Assembly: GCA_963580285.1 (NCBI GenBank)
Contig: OY757026.1
Coordinates: 89,254,651 to 89,318,650, forward strand
Length of the DNA stretch: 64,000 bases
Origin: Lucinisca nassula
Lineage: Eukaryota > Mollusca > Bivalvia > Lucinida > Lucinidae
Reading direction: 5' to 3'
The notes under the pieces are model-generated. The model was not told where the DNA came from, did no database searches, and saw only the letters and a program-made list of their open reading frames with translations. A program made the position numbers and the translations under genes. Of this stretch, positions 10,679 through 22,093 are shown one piece after another (position 1 is the first letter of the stretch; each line of letters starts with the position of its first letter).

Positions 10679-12315
10679 CTGTCTACTTATGATTTTTCCA
10701 CCCTTAACACTACACTTCCTCATAATCCTATAAAGGGAAAACTTAATGATTTAATTGAATGGTCATTTCGTGGGGAGGACTCCCTCTGTCTTGCATGTAA
10801 TGTAAGGAATGCTTTTTTCACTTCTGGAGAGAATACAAATTAAACTTTATGGTCATGTCGGGAAGTGTGTGAGGCTCTCACCTTTCTGCTTGACATTATT
10901 TACACAATATTTGGTACTAGGTTATTTGGACGGGTTGTGGGTGTTCCGGTGGGTGCTAATTGCGCACCACTCGTGGCTGATCTGTTTTTGTTCCGTTATG
11001 AGGGAGACTTCGTGGTGTCCCTTTCTGCTGAAAACCAGTCTGAAATCATTGGGGCTTTTAGCTCCACTTCCAGATATATTTGGATGTTTATTAAATGCTG
11101 GTTGTACCTGTTTCGGTGGTTTGGTCGGTCGGTTTTGCCCCCCCCCCCGGGCTTCGGTTAAATAGGGCAGATTCTTTTGATGCCGAGGCTCCGTTTTTGG
11201 ATTTACATCTATCTATTGTAGATGGGTTTGTTTCATGCAAGGTTTGTGGTTGGCCCGATGATTTTGGCTTTGGGATTGTAAATTTTCCTATTTTTGATGG
11301 TGATGCTCCTCGTTCGCCATCCTATGACGTTAATGTTTCGCAATTGGTTCGGTTTGCCAGAGTGTGTAGTCATGTAGCTGACTTCAACATTCGTGGTGTA
11401 TTGTTAACGGCTAACCTTCTAAGTCAGGGTTGTCGGTACCATGGACTGATCGGGGCCTTTTCGAAATTTTATAGACGTCATTCTGATTTAATTTCAAAAT
11501 TCAATATTGGACTTAAATCTCTTCTGCAACAGGGTCTATCGAAGCTCGAGTTTTGTGGTAGCCTGGTATGTGGATTCAGAGGGATAAGTGGCCGCAGTGA
11601 CTTCGGCACCCAATTTCGTAGGGTCATTCTTCGATATGGAGGGATTGGGTAAAGCATGGGTGTTGTGCGGCAGGCTGCGTGCATGGTGGTTGACCCGGTC
11701 GCGGTTGGCAGCTTCGCTTCCCTCTTTGGTTGCACGCCGGGCCTCGGGTTCTATGACGGTTCCAGCGTTGGGGCTTATTGAGAATTAGAGGGATCTAATT
11801 CAAGGTAATGTTGGTTGGTGCCTGGTGATGTGTCTCTGGTCGGGCCCATCGGGGTCTAGCTGTTGGTTTTCTTTTGCTCCGGCGTTTCGGTGGTTTCTTG
11901 CTGTCGAGTCCTCGCCGTTGTTTCATCTCTGTGGTTGTTTGATTATTTGTGTTCACGGAGATGTTGCGCTGATGTGTTGGGAGGCCTTCATGCGGACTGG
12001 GCGGATTATTTGTCTAAATCGCGACGGAAGTAAGGGCGAGGATTGTGGTCACGTAAAATCGATTGATGCCCCCCCCCCCACCAGTCGAATTCGTTTCCGC
12101 TGACCGTTCCAAGGCGGTTCTTCTGTCGCGGTTTATTTTTTTTTATGGTTTGTCTTTGGGTCTTCGTGGGAAAGTAACTGTCCTTATGGCCTTCCTTTGT
12201 TTAGGTTTCCATTATGGTCTGGTCGCTTCATGTTTGTGTTTCTTTCCCTTTGGTGTCTTTGATGGGTGGAGTAAGTTAATTGTATCGATTCCTGATCTTT
12301 GTTTTACTTCTACTT

Positions 12316-12700
12316 TGAGTGTTTGTGTCGCTTATATTATTTTATTATGGATAGCCTATTTGCCATTTTGTGGGAAAGTAAATGTCCTTTTGGCTTGCCG
12401 CTATTGATGTTTCCATTAGGGTCTGTTGCTTCATGTTTGGGTTTCTTTCCCTTTGGTGTCTCTGATGGGAGCTGTGGGTTGATTGTATCGATTCCTGATC
12501 ATTGCCTCCACTTCTATTTTACTGAGAATTAGAGAGAATTTAACTGTATGTAATGTTGGTTGGTGCCTGATGCTCGGAAATGTTGCACTGATGAGTTAGG
12601 AGGCCTCCATGCGGACTGAACAAATTATTTTGCTAAATCGACGGAAGTAAGGATGAAGATTGCGGCCGCATAAATCGATTTAAGCCCCCCCCCCCCCCCC
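12316..12700 (+). mobile_element. PLE tail plus 3' UTR fragment
   Basis: A second-subtype tail (12316-12525) is followed by a partial 3' UTR (12526-12700) ending in a run of 17 C at about 12685. The C-run is the expanded form of the G/C tract found in every copy. Confidence 0.65.
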
Positions 12701-12731
12701 CACCGCACACACACACACTCACCCAGATGCT

Positions 12732-13050
12732 GGCTTCGGTAGCTCAGTCGAATGCGCGTCTGGCTGGTGATTAGGAGGACGCGAGTTCGATACCTGCCGG
12801 GGTCGGCAACATTCTTTCGTAGAGATTGATCATGAAATCTTTTCTACGGTCATTCTCTCCCTTCTGCTGTTTCAAGAAGGGCAGTTGTCAGTTTCGGGCG
12901 AAAGAATGTACACTGTACTGGTTAACCGCTTATTATAAGCTTGCCCAAGAAAAGAGTTGATAGGTAAACTGACCGGCTCAAAAATGGCCTAGAATTAATT
13001 GTGTTGACTGTGCCGTTAACTTCAATTCAAACAAACAAACACCCCCACCC
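12732..13050 (+). repeat. tRNA-derived SINE, full length (RUDI-like?)
   Basis: GGCTTCGGTAGCTCAGTCG (A box) and GAGTTCGATACC (B box) form a recognisable tRNA-like head at 12732-12808. A central body includes GGGCAGTTGTCAGTTTCGGG near 12880, and the end is (CAAA)n-like at 13020-13045. The layout resembles ancient bivalve tRNA-SINEs such as RUDI, but that identity is from general memory and not an alignment. It sits between two PLE fragments. Confidence 0.7.
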
Positions 13051-13335
13051 CACAGTGGAATTCGTTTCACTGACAGTTCCAAGGTAGTTCTTCTGTCCCG
13101 GTTAATTTTTGTTATGGTGTTTGTCTTTGAGTTTGTGTATCGCCTATATTTTTTTGTTTTGAATAGCCAATTGGCCATTTTGTGGAAAGTAACTGTCCTT
13201 TTGATGTTTCCATTAGGGTCTAGTTATTTAATGTGTGTGTTTCTTTCCCGTTGGTGTCTCTGATGGGAGCTGTGGGTTAATAGTATCGATTCCTAGTCAT
13301 TGTCTTCACTCCTATTTTTCTCTCTTTCTTTCTAC
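13051..13335 (+). mobile_element. PLE 3' UTR and tail, second subtype
   Basis: The plus-strand PLE end runs from GTGGAATTCGTTTCACTGAC to ATTGTCTTCACTCC. It carries the second-subtype tail and a short internal deletion near 13195. Confidence 0.6.
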
Positions 13336-13339
13336 TGAT

Positions 13340-13405
13340 ACTGCGTCGGCCACATTTAACCATTACCGCAGGTGTACATTGCATACACTCCAGGTTTGCA
13401 GGATG
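13340..13405 (-). repeat. GATA-SINE tail fragment
   Basis: Reverse complement of the terminal segment of the SINE at 1790-2120 (GATACTGCGTCGGCCACATT). It is joined directly to a PLE tail at 13406. Confidence 0.6.
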
Positions 13406-14262
13406 AAAAGTAGAAGTGGAGGCAATGATCAGGAATCGATACAAATAACCCATAGCTCCCATCAGAGACACCAAAGGGAAAGAAAAACAAACATGAAACA
13501 ACAGACCCTAATGGAAACATCAATAGCGGAAAGCCAAAAGGACAGTTACTTTCCCACAGAATGGTCAATAGATTATCCAAAATAAAATAGTATAAGCGAC
13601 ACAAACACCCAAAGACAAAATAGACGGTCAGCGGAAACGAATTCCACTGGGTGGGGTGGGGGGGGGGGGCTTAAATCGATTTAACGTGGCCACAATCCTC
13701 ACCCTTACTTCCGTCGCGATTTAGACAAATAATTTGTTCAGTCCGCATGAAGGTCTCCTAACTCATCAGGGCAACATCTCCGTGTACACAAATAATCAAA
13801 CAACCACAGAGATGAAACAACGGCGAGGACCCGACAGCAAGAAACCACTGAAATGCTGGAGCAAAAGAAAACCAACAATTAGACTCCGATTGGCCCGACC
13901 AGAGACAGAGCATCAGGCACCAACCAACATTACCTTGAATTAGATCTCTCTAATTCTCAATAAGCCTTTACACCGGCGTGCAATTAAAGAGGGAAGCAAA
14001 GTTGTCAACCGTGATTGGGTTAACTACCATGCAAAACCATAACAAAAATAAACCGCGACAGAAGAACCGCCTTGGAACGATCAGCGGAAACGAAATCCAC
14101 TAGGGGGCTTAAATCGATTTTACGTGACCACAGTCCTCGCCCTTACTTCCGTCGCGATTAAGACAAATAATTTTTTTCAGTCCGCACGAAGGCCTCTTAA
14201 CTCATCAGTGCAACATTTCCGTGAACACAAAAATCAAACAACAACAGAGATAAAACCAGAGA
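13406..14262 (-). mobile_element. PLE tail and 3' UTR pieces
   Basis: The minus-strand second-subtype tail (13406-13620) is followed by 3' UTR pieces. The 3' UTR appears twice (13625-13970 and 14036-14262), with a short RT C-terminal scrap between. It is interrupted at about 14262 by a Helentron-like insertion. Confidence 0.65.
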
Positions 14263-15505
14263 TTCAACTTCGGTGAAGTTGATGTCGCACCTGCTCCCCA
14301 CCTGCCCCCTATTCCCCCCCCCCCCACCCCCCACCAAAAAATGTTTATTTAAGGCAGAAGAAATGAATATAGGGCTTTGAGAAGAATCCATAGCCTATAT
14401 ATGTGAGGTAAAAAACTGACTAAGTTCACAATGTGGAAAAAAAGAGATAAAAATTGATCCCAACATAAAGTCCAAACCATCCTCATACCATAGCAAAAAC
14501 ACAAACAAAGTTTCAAAATGATCAATATAAAAGTGTAAGAGGAGTTGCGATGACAAGAGGTACCTATCGTATATCAACTGAAGCTTAAAAATGGCTAAGT
14601 TCACAATGTGCGAAAAGTGAAAAAAAAAATCTGAGAATTATGTCGAAACCACATGCACAACCTTATAGTTTCAAAATGATCGGTATAAAACTGCAAGAGG
14701 AGGTTCGAAGACAAGAGGTACCTATCATATATCAATTGAAGGTTGAAGGTTAAAAATGACGAAGTTCACAATGTGGAAAAAGTGACAAAAATTTATCCGA
14801 AGATAAAGTAGAAGTAAAACTGTAGGAGGAAATGCGATGACAAAAGGTACCAATCGTATATCAAATGAAGCTTAAAAATGGCTAAGTTCATAATGTGCAA
14901 AAAGTGAAAAAAAAAATATTGTGAGAATTATGTCGAAACCACATGCACATCCTCATACCATGGCGAAAGCACACGCAAAGTTTCAAAATGATCGGTATAA
15001 AACTGTAAGAAGAGTTGCGATGACAAGAGGTACCTATCATATATCAATTGAATGTTAAAAATGACTAAGTTCACAATGTGGAAAAAGTGACAAAAAATGC
15101 TCCGACGATAAAGTCCAAACCACATGCGCATCCTCATTCCATGGCGAAAGCACACGCAAAGTTTCAAAATAATCGGTATAAAACTGTAAGGGGAGTTGCG
15201 ATGACAAGAGGTACCTATCATATATCAATTGAAGGTTAAAAATGACTACGTTCACAATGTGGAAAAAGTGACAAAAATTGATCGGACGATAAAGACCAAA
15301 CCACATGCACATCCTCATACCATGGCAAAAACACATGCAAAGTTCCAGAATAATCGGTATGAAACTGTAGGAGGAGTTGCGATGACAAGACACCCAGTGT
15401 AATATGTTGACGGAAAGACGGACGGACGGACGACGGGACGGAAGGACAGACAGACAACCGGACGGACGAAACTTGCACGCCTATGTCTTCCTGCTAAAGC
15501 AGGTG
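14263..15505 (-). mobile_element. Helentron-like element with minisatellite
   Basis: Minus-strand element. Its 5' end starts near 15505 with GTCGCACCTGCTTTAGCAGG, followed by a GTCCGTCC-type run (15418-15470). Then come about six diverged units of ~165 bp, each with an AACTCCTCCTACAGTTTCAT-like phrase. The 3' end carries GCAGGTGCGAC again, and a terminal hairpin (TCAACTTCACCGAAGTTGA) near 14265-14285. Subterminal inverted repeats, short tandem repeats and a 3' hairpin are features of non-autonomous Helentrons. It splits a PLE 3' UTR, which continues on both sides. Confidence 0.6.
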
Positions 15506-17250
15506 CGACAGCAAAGGTGAGGACTCGACAGCAAGAAACCACTGAAATGCTGAAGCAAAAGAAAACCAACAGTTAGACTCCGACGGGGCCGACCAGAGAC
15601 AGAGCATCAGGTACCAACCAACATAAACCTTTACGTTGGAACCGTCATAGAATCTTATGCCTGACCCACCGGCGTGCAATTAAAGAGGGGAGTAAAGTTG
15701 TCAACCGTGACTGGGTTAACTACCATGCATGCAATCTGTCGTATAACATTTATGTTGTACCCAATCTTTTCATATCGAAGAATGATTTTACGAAATTGGG
15801 TGCTGAAGTCATTGCGGTTATATATTTTTCTGAATTTATATATGTCACAGAGTGAAATTATGGAAACTGGAGGAGCGCTTGCGTTTAGGACTTTCTAGTC
15901 GTCTCCAGTTATTTTCCCCTATTGGTCGTCGTTTTTCATACTTCATATACTCATATATTCCATATTTCATTAAGCATTAAGCATTCCTGAGTAGCGTATA
16001 TCAATTTCCGGTGTCCTTATGTAAGTCTCGCGCACTTTTCACTTCACTGATTAACACCGCATGCGCACATTCTTACCTCAGCCTTTGTCAGTCTTTCTTT
16101 GTCCCTGGCGAAGGTAGGTCTCACGACCACCTGTCGGACACCATCTTTATGTTATTCCTAATTACTTAGGATATTTATAATATTATTCAGGTATGCGTTT
16201 ACTTTATTTCATTATCATGATGAACATTTGTAAATTATCATAATTGTCATTATTTCATGAATATTCGTATCTTGCCATTTCGATCTCTCGACCTCGGAGT
16301 CAGTCTTTCTTTGTCCCTGGCGAAGGTAGGTCTCACGACCACCTGACGGACACATCTTTATGTTATTCCTAATTACTTAGGATATTCATATTATTATTCA
16401 GATGACGAGGTCGAGAGGGAGAAGGTTCTGATTTAAAAACATGGAAACATCAAACAGAGTTATCGTTCGTTGAACCCCGAACCCCCTCGAGAAAGCGGGA
16501 GAAGTTATTATAACGTTGTATCAACGTCGTCATCATCACCATGTGGCCACAACCACCTTAAACCCATTCATCAACTCGATACAACCAACCCGTAACAACA
16601 ATCTTTCCCGTGACATATATACTAAGTCACCATAAAATTCTGGTTCCGATAGACCTTGTTGCAGAAGAGATTTAAGTCCAATATTGAATTTTGAAATTAA
16701 ATCAGAATGGCGTCTATAAAACTTTGAAAAGGCTTTGCGTAGTTTATGGCACCGATAACCCTGATTAAGAAGTTTAGCCGTTAATAATTTATTACAAGTG
16801 TTGAAGTCAGTTACATGACTACACACTCTAGCAAATCGAATTAATTGCGAATTATAAACGCCATAGGATGGCGCACGAGGAACATCACAGTCCAAAAAAG
16901 GAAAATTTACAATCTCAAAATCAAAATCATCGCGTCTATCATAAATTTTGCAAGAAACAAACCCATCTACAATAGATAGATGTAAATCCAAAAACGGGGC
17001 CTCGGTATCAGAAGAATTTGCTTTATTCAACTGAAGTTCGGGGGGGGGGGGGGTAAATTTGTCTGATCAATATTTAATAAATCATCCAAATATCTAGAAG
17101 TGGAGCTAAAAGCTTCAATGATTTCAGACTGGTTTTCAGCAGAAAGTGAAATCATGAAGTCTCTCTCATAACGAACAAAAACAGATCAGCCACGAGTGGT
17201 GCGCAATTAGAACCCATCGGAATACCCACAACTTGTCTAAGTAACTAAGT
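15506..17250 (-). pseudogene. PLE copy split by a solo LTR
   Basis: The minus-strand copy holds the 3' UTR (15506-15630), the RT C-terminus (15631-15842), then after the LTR the rest of the RT thumb and palm (16616-17250). A reading frame of about 137 codons survives at 17030-16620. A G-run at 17041-17053 and the missing catalytic segment show decay. The two halves match continuous sequence in the copy at 7125-8606. Confidence 0.75.
15843..16615 (+). mobile_element. Solo LTR-like insertion
   Basis: A 773-bp segment starts TGTCACAG and ends CGTGACA. It interrupts a PLE coding region whose uninterrupted form reads 'tttatatactaag'; TATATA is present on both sides, consistent with a 5-6 bp target duplication. 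It has no coding capacity. A ~110-bp internal segment (TGTCCCTGGCGAAGGTAGGT) is present twice, at 16085-16200 and 16295-16410. Orientation is not determined. Confidence 0.6.
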
Positions 17251-17832
17251 ACCAAAGTAGAAGTAAAACAAAGATCAGGAATCGATACAATTAACTTACT
17301 CCATCCGTCAAAGACACCAAAGGGAAAGAAACACAAACATGAAGCCACCAGACCATAATGGAGACCTAAACAAACGAAGGCCATAAGGATAGTTACTTTC
17401 CCACAAAATGGCCATCCAAAATAAAAAGACACAAGTGATACACACAGTAAGTAACAAACAACAACATAATTAAACCGCCACGGAACGGTCAGTGGAAAGA
17501 ATTCCACTGGGGGGTGGGGCTTAAATCGATTTTACATGGCCATAATCCTCGCCCTTACATCTGTTGCGGTATACACTAATTTTGTTTAGACCGCATGAAG
17601 GCTTCCTAACTCATCAGTGTAACATCTCCGAGAACATACAAATAAAAAAACTACAGAGATGAAACAAGGTTGAGGACTCGACAGCATACAACAACAGAAT
17701 TGCTGGAGCAAAAGAAAACCAACAGTTAGAAGTTGAAGTAAAACAAAGATCAGGAATCAGAAGAGCCGCCTTGGAACGGTCAGTGGAAGATTTCCACTGG
17801 GGGGCTTAAATCGATTTTACGTGGCCACAATC
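17251..17832 (-). mobile_element. PLE tail fragments
   Basis: The minus-strand tail and partial 3' UTR (17251-17735) are followed by a second short tail piece that ends at an inversion point at about 17832, where sequence flips to a plus-strand copy. Confidence 0.65.
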
Positions 17833-19300
17833 CAAGGCGGTTCTTCTGTGGCGATTTATTTATGTTGTTGTTTGTTACTTACTGTGTGTATCACTTGTGT
17901 CTTTTAATTTTGGATGGCCATATGGCCATTTTGTGGGAAAGTAACTGTCCTTATGGCCTTCCTTTGTTTAGGTTTCCATTATGGTCTGGTCGCTTAATGT
18001 TTGTATTTCTTTCCCTTTGGTGTCTTTGGTGGGTGGAGTAAGTTAATTGGACCGATTCCTGATCTTTGTTTTACTTCTACTTTTCATAGAGAAGATTCTC
18101 TCTATCTTGCATGTAATATCAGAAATGCATTTTTCTCTTCTAAAGAGCATAAGAATTATACACTTTGGTCATGTCAGAAAGTGTGTGATGCCCTCACCTT
18201 TCTACTTGACAATATTTATATTAGATTCGGTACTAAGTTATTTAGACAAATAGTGGATATTCCGATGGGTACGAATTGCGCACCTCTTATGGCTGATCTG
18301 TTCTTGAATTGTTATGAAAGAGACTTCTTGTTGTCGCTTTCCATTGATAACCAATCTGAAATTATTGAAGCTTTTAGCTCCACTTCTAGATATTTAGATG
18401 ATTTATTAAATATTGATAATACATATTTCTATGGTTTGATCAGTCAGATTTACCCCCCAGAACTTCAGTTAAATAAAGCAAATTCTTCTGATACCGAGGC
18501 CCCGTTTTTGGATTTACATCTATCTATTGTAGATGGGTTTGTTTCGTGCAAAATTTATGATAAACGCGATGACTTTGATTTTGAGATTGTAAGTTTTCCT
18601 TTTTTAGTTGGTGATGTTCCTCGTGCGCCATCCTATGGCGTTTATATTTCGCAATTAATTCGATTTGCTAGAGTGTGTAGTCATGTAACTGACTTCAACA
18701 CTCGTAATAAATTATCAACGGCTAAACTTCTTAATCAGGGTTATCGGTACCATAAACTACGCAAAGCCTTTTCAAAATTTTATAGACGCCATTCTGATTT
18801 AATTTCAAAATTCAATATTGGACTTAAATCTCTTCTACAACAAGGTCTATCGGAACCCGAATTTTATGGTGACTTAGAATATAAATTCAGAAAAATATAT
18901 AACCGCAATGACTTCAGCACCCAATTTCGTAAAATCACTCTTCGATATAAAAAGATTGGGTACAACATGGACGTTATACGACAAACTGCATGCATGGTAG
19001 TTAACCCAATCACGGTTGGCAATTTTGCTTCCCTCTTTAATTGCACAACGGTGGGTCACGCATCAGATTCTATGACGGTTCCAACGTAAAGGCTTATTGA
19101 GAATTAGAGAGATCTAATTCAAGGTAATGTTGGTTGGTACCTGATACTCTGTCTCTGGTTGGGCCCATCGGAGTCTAACTGTTGGTTTTTCTTTTGCTCC
19201 AGCATTTCAGTGGTTTCTTGCTGTCGAGTCCTCACCGTTGTCTCACCTCTGTGGTTCTTTGATTATTTGTGTTCACGGAGATGTTGCACTGATGAGTTAG
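17833..19300 (+). pseudogene. PLE copy with long RT frame
   Basis: A tail (17833-18083) is joined at CTACTTT to RT sequence. From there to 19089 the frame is open for about 335 codons: 'GTKLFRQIVDIPMGTNCAPL', 'RYLDDLLNIDN', through 'DSMTVPT'. All palm motifs from motif B onward are intact. The 3' UTR follows to about 19300, then the orientation flips. The upstream 27 residues of the open frame are translated tail and are not protein sequence. Confidence 0.8.
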
Positions 19301-20600
19301 TGTCAAGTAGAAAGGTGGGGGCATCACACTCTTTCTGACCTGACCAAAGTGTATAATTCTTATGCTCTATAGAAGTGAAAAATGCATTTCTGACATTACA
19401 TACACGATAGAGAGAATCTTCTCTGTGAAAAGCCCATTCAATTAAATCATTAAGCTTTTCTTTTATAATATTATGGGGAAGTGTGGTGTAAAGATTGGAA
19501 AAATCGTAAGTAGACAGACTTGAAGCACGGAAACGTCTGGATTTCAATTTATTTAAAGTAGAAGTAAAACAAAGATCAGGAATTGATACAATTAACTTAC
19601 TCCATCCATAAAAGACACCAAAGGGAAAGAAATACAAACATTAAGCGACCAGACCATAATGGAAACCTAAACAAAGGAAGGCCATATGGACAGTTACTTT
19701 CCCACAAAATGGCCATATGGCCATCCAAAATTAAAAGACACAAGTGATACACACAGTAAGTAACACACAACAACATAAATAAATCGCCACGGAAGAGCCG
19801 CCTTGGAACGGTCAGTGGAAGATTTCCACTGGGGGGCTTAAATCGATTTTACGTGGCCACAATCCTCGCCCTTACTTCCGTCGCGATTTAGACAAATAAT
19901 TTGTTCAGTCCGCATGAAGGCCTCCTAACTCATCAGTGCAACATCTCCGTGAACACAGAAATCAAAGAACCACAGAGGTGAAACAACGGTGAGGACTCGA
20001 CAGCAAGAAACCACTGAAATGCTGGAGCAAAAGAAAACCAACAGTTAGACTCCGATGAGCCCGACCAGAGACAGAGCATCAGGCACCAACCAACATTATC
20101 TCTTTAATTTTCAATAAGCCTTTACGTTGGAGCCGTCATAGAATCTGAGGCCTGACCCACCGGCGTGCAATTAAAGAGGGAAGCAAAGTTGCCAACCGTG
20201 ATTGGGTTAACTACCATGCATGCAGTCTGTCGTATAATATCCATGTTGTACCCAATCTTTTTATATCGAAGAATGATTTTACGAAATTGGGTGCTGAAGT
20301 CATTGCGGTTATATATTTTTCTGAATTTATATACTAAGTCACCATAAAATTCGGGTTCCGATAGACCTTGTTGCAGAAGAGATTTAAGTCCAATATTGAA
20401 TTTTGAAATTAAATCAGAATGGCGTCTATAAAATTTTGAAAATGCTTTGCGTAGTTTATGGTACCGATTAACCTGATTAAGGAGTTTAGCCGTTAATAAT
20501 TGATTACGAGTGTTGAAGTCAGTTACATGACTACACACTCTAGCAAATCGAACTAATTGCGAAATATAAACGCCATAGGATGGCGCACGAGGAACATCCT
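19301..20600 (-). pseudogene. PLE copies, minus strand
   Basis: An RT middle fragment (19301-19555) is joined to the tail of another copy (19557 onward), which continues through its 3' UTR and RT C-terminus up to about 20600. There it meets an inverted copy at a C-run (20601-20612). The 20122-20538 frame is nearly identical to the copy at 7125, suggesting recent duplication. Confidence 0.75.
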
Positions 20601-21833
20601 TCCCCCCCCCCCCAGAACTTCAATTAAATAAAGCAAATGCTTCTGATACCGAGGCCCCGTTTTTGGATTTACATCTATCTATTGTAGATGGGTTTGTTAT
20701 GTGCAAAATTTGTGATAAACGCGATGACTTTGATTTTGAGATTGTAAGTTTTCCTTTTTTGGATGGTGATGTTCCTCGTGCGCCATCCTATGGCGTTTAT
20801 ATTTCGCAATTAATTCGATTTGCTAGAGTGTGTAGTCATGTAACTGACTTCAACACTCGTAATAAATTATTAACGGCTAAACTCCTTAATCAGGGTTATC
20901 GGTACAATAAACTACGCAAAGCCTTTTCAAAATTTTATAGAAGCCATTCTGATTTAATTTCAAAATTCAATATTGGACTTAAATCTCTTCTGCAACAAGG
21001 TCTATCGGAACCCGAATTTTATGGTGACTTAGTATATAAATTCAGAAAAATATATAACCGCAATGACTTCAGCACCCAATTTCGTAAAATCACTCTTCGA
21101 TATAAAAAGATTGGGTACAACATGGATGTTATACGACAGACTGCATGCATGCTAGTTAACCGAATCACGGTTGGCAACTTTGCTTTCCTCTTTAATTGCA
21201 CGCCGGTGGGTCAGGCCTCAGATTCTATGACGGCTCCAACGTAAAGGCTTATTGGGAATTAGAGAGATCTAATTCTTGGTAATGTTGGTTGGTGCCTGAT
21301 GTGCTGTCTCTGGTTGGGCCCATCGGAGTCTAACTGTTGGTTTTCTTTTGCTCCAGCATTTCAGTGGTTTCTTGCTGTCGAGTCCTCACCGTTGTCTCAC
21401 CTCTTTGGTTCTTTGATTTTTTTGTGTTCACGGAGATGTTGCACTGATGAGTTAGGAGGCCTTCATGCGGACTGAACAAATTATTTGTCTAAATCGCGAC
21501 GGAAGTAAGGACGAGGATTGTGGCCAGGTAAAATCGATTTAAGCCCCCCCCCCCCAGTGGAAATGTTTCCACTGACCGTTCCAAGGCGGTTCTTCTGTGG
21601 CGATTTATTTATGTTGTTTGTTACTTACTGTGTGTATCACTTGTGTCTTTTAATTTTGGATGGCCATATGGCCATTTTGTGGGAAAGTAACTGTCCTTAT
21701 GGCCTTCCTTTGTTTAGGTTTCCATTATGGTCTGGTCGCTTAATGTTTGTATTTCTTTCCCTTTGGTGTCTTTGATGGGTGGAGTAAGTTAATTGTATCG
21801 ATTCCTGATCTTTGTTTTACTTCTACTTTACTT
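20601..21833 (+). pseudogene. PLE RT C-terminal copy, plus strand
   Basis: The open frame from 20613 to 21244 covers the RT thumb ('MDLHLSIVDGF' to 'DSMTAPT'), followed by a complete 3' UTR and tail ending CTTCTACTTT at 21833. It forms an inverted repeat of more than 500 bp with the preceding minus-strand copy, separated only by the C-run. Confidence 0.75.
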
Positions 21834-22093
21834 AATAACCGGTATGAAGATTGCTTTAGTTTTGACGGTATCAAAACCATATAAACCCTAATGAGTATCA
21901 CAAATTCATTTAAACTATATCACCCCTTAGGTTACACTCTGCTTCTTCTGTACGGATTCCCCATTCTATTAAGAACTTTAATACTATGCTGCCTTCGGTA
22001 TTGGTCAGACCCTTAACTTTGTCTTCTGTAACTTCATTTAATCTCAATGGAGGAGGCAATACCAATATGTTTAATAATAATCTTCATATAAAA
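21834..22093 (+). other. Unassigned segment between PLE tails
   Basis: It does not match the PLE 3' half. One frame reads 'SASSVRIPHSIKNFNTML', then 'PLTLSSVTSFNLNGGG', so it may be N-terminal PLE coding sequence upstream of the endonuclease. That is a guess; no other copy in the window is available to confirm it. Confidence 0.3.

Larger units (their letters stand above)
9812..12315 (+). pseudogene. PLE copy with A-to-G substitution load
   Basis: The plus-strand copy begins 'GGVVVVWRLRC', where the UGA seen in other copies is UGG (9828-9830). It runs through RT motifs ('GVPVGANCAPLVADLF') to the C-terminus at about 11770 and the 3' UTR to 12315. A plus-strand tail is inserted at 10151-10391 and a minus-strand tail at 10454-10678; the coding sequence resumes cleanly after each. 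The catalytic YLDD region near 11080 is lost. Many codons differ from other copies by A-to-G on the sense strand, densest at 11568-11760. Confidence 0.8.

Noticed and set aside
12732..12808. tRNA gene
   Set aside because: The A and B boxes are good, but the acceptor and anticodon stems do not pair well and a SINE body with tail follows.
14928..15569. Overlapping minus-strand frames of 80-112 residues
   Set aside because: They run through Helentron-like minisatellite units and share no conserved motif.
19250..19300. Hammerhead ribozyme in the PLE 3' UTR (CTGATGAG word)
   Set aside because: CTGATGAGTTAGG is present, but no GAAA core and no pairing stem II follow. Naiad-type PLEs are reported to lack canonical hammerheads.
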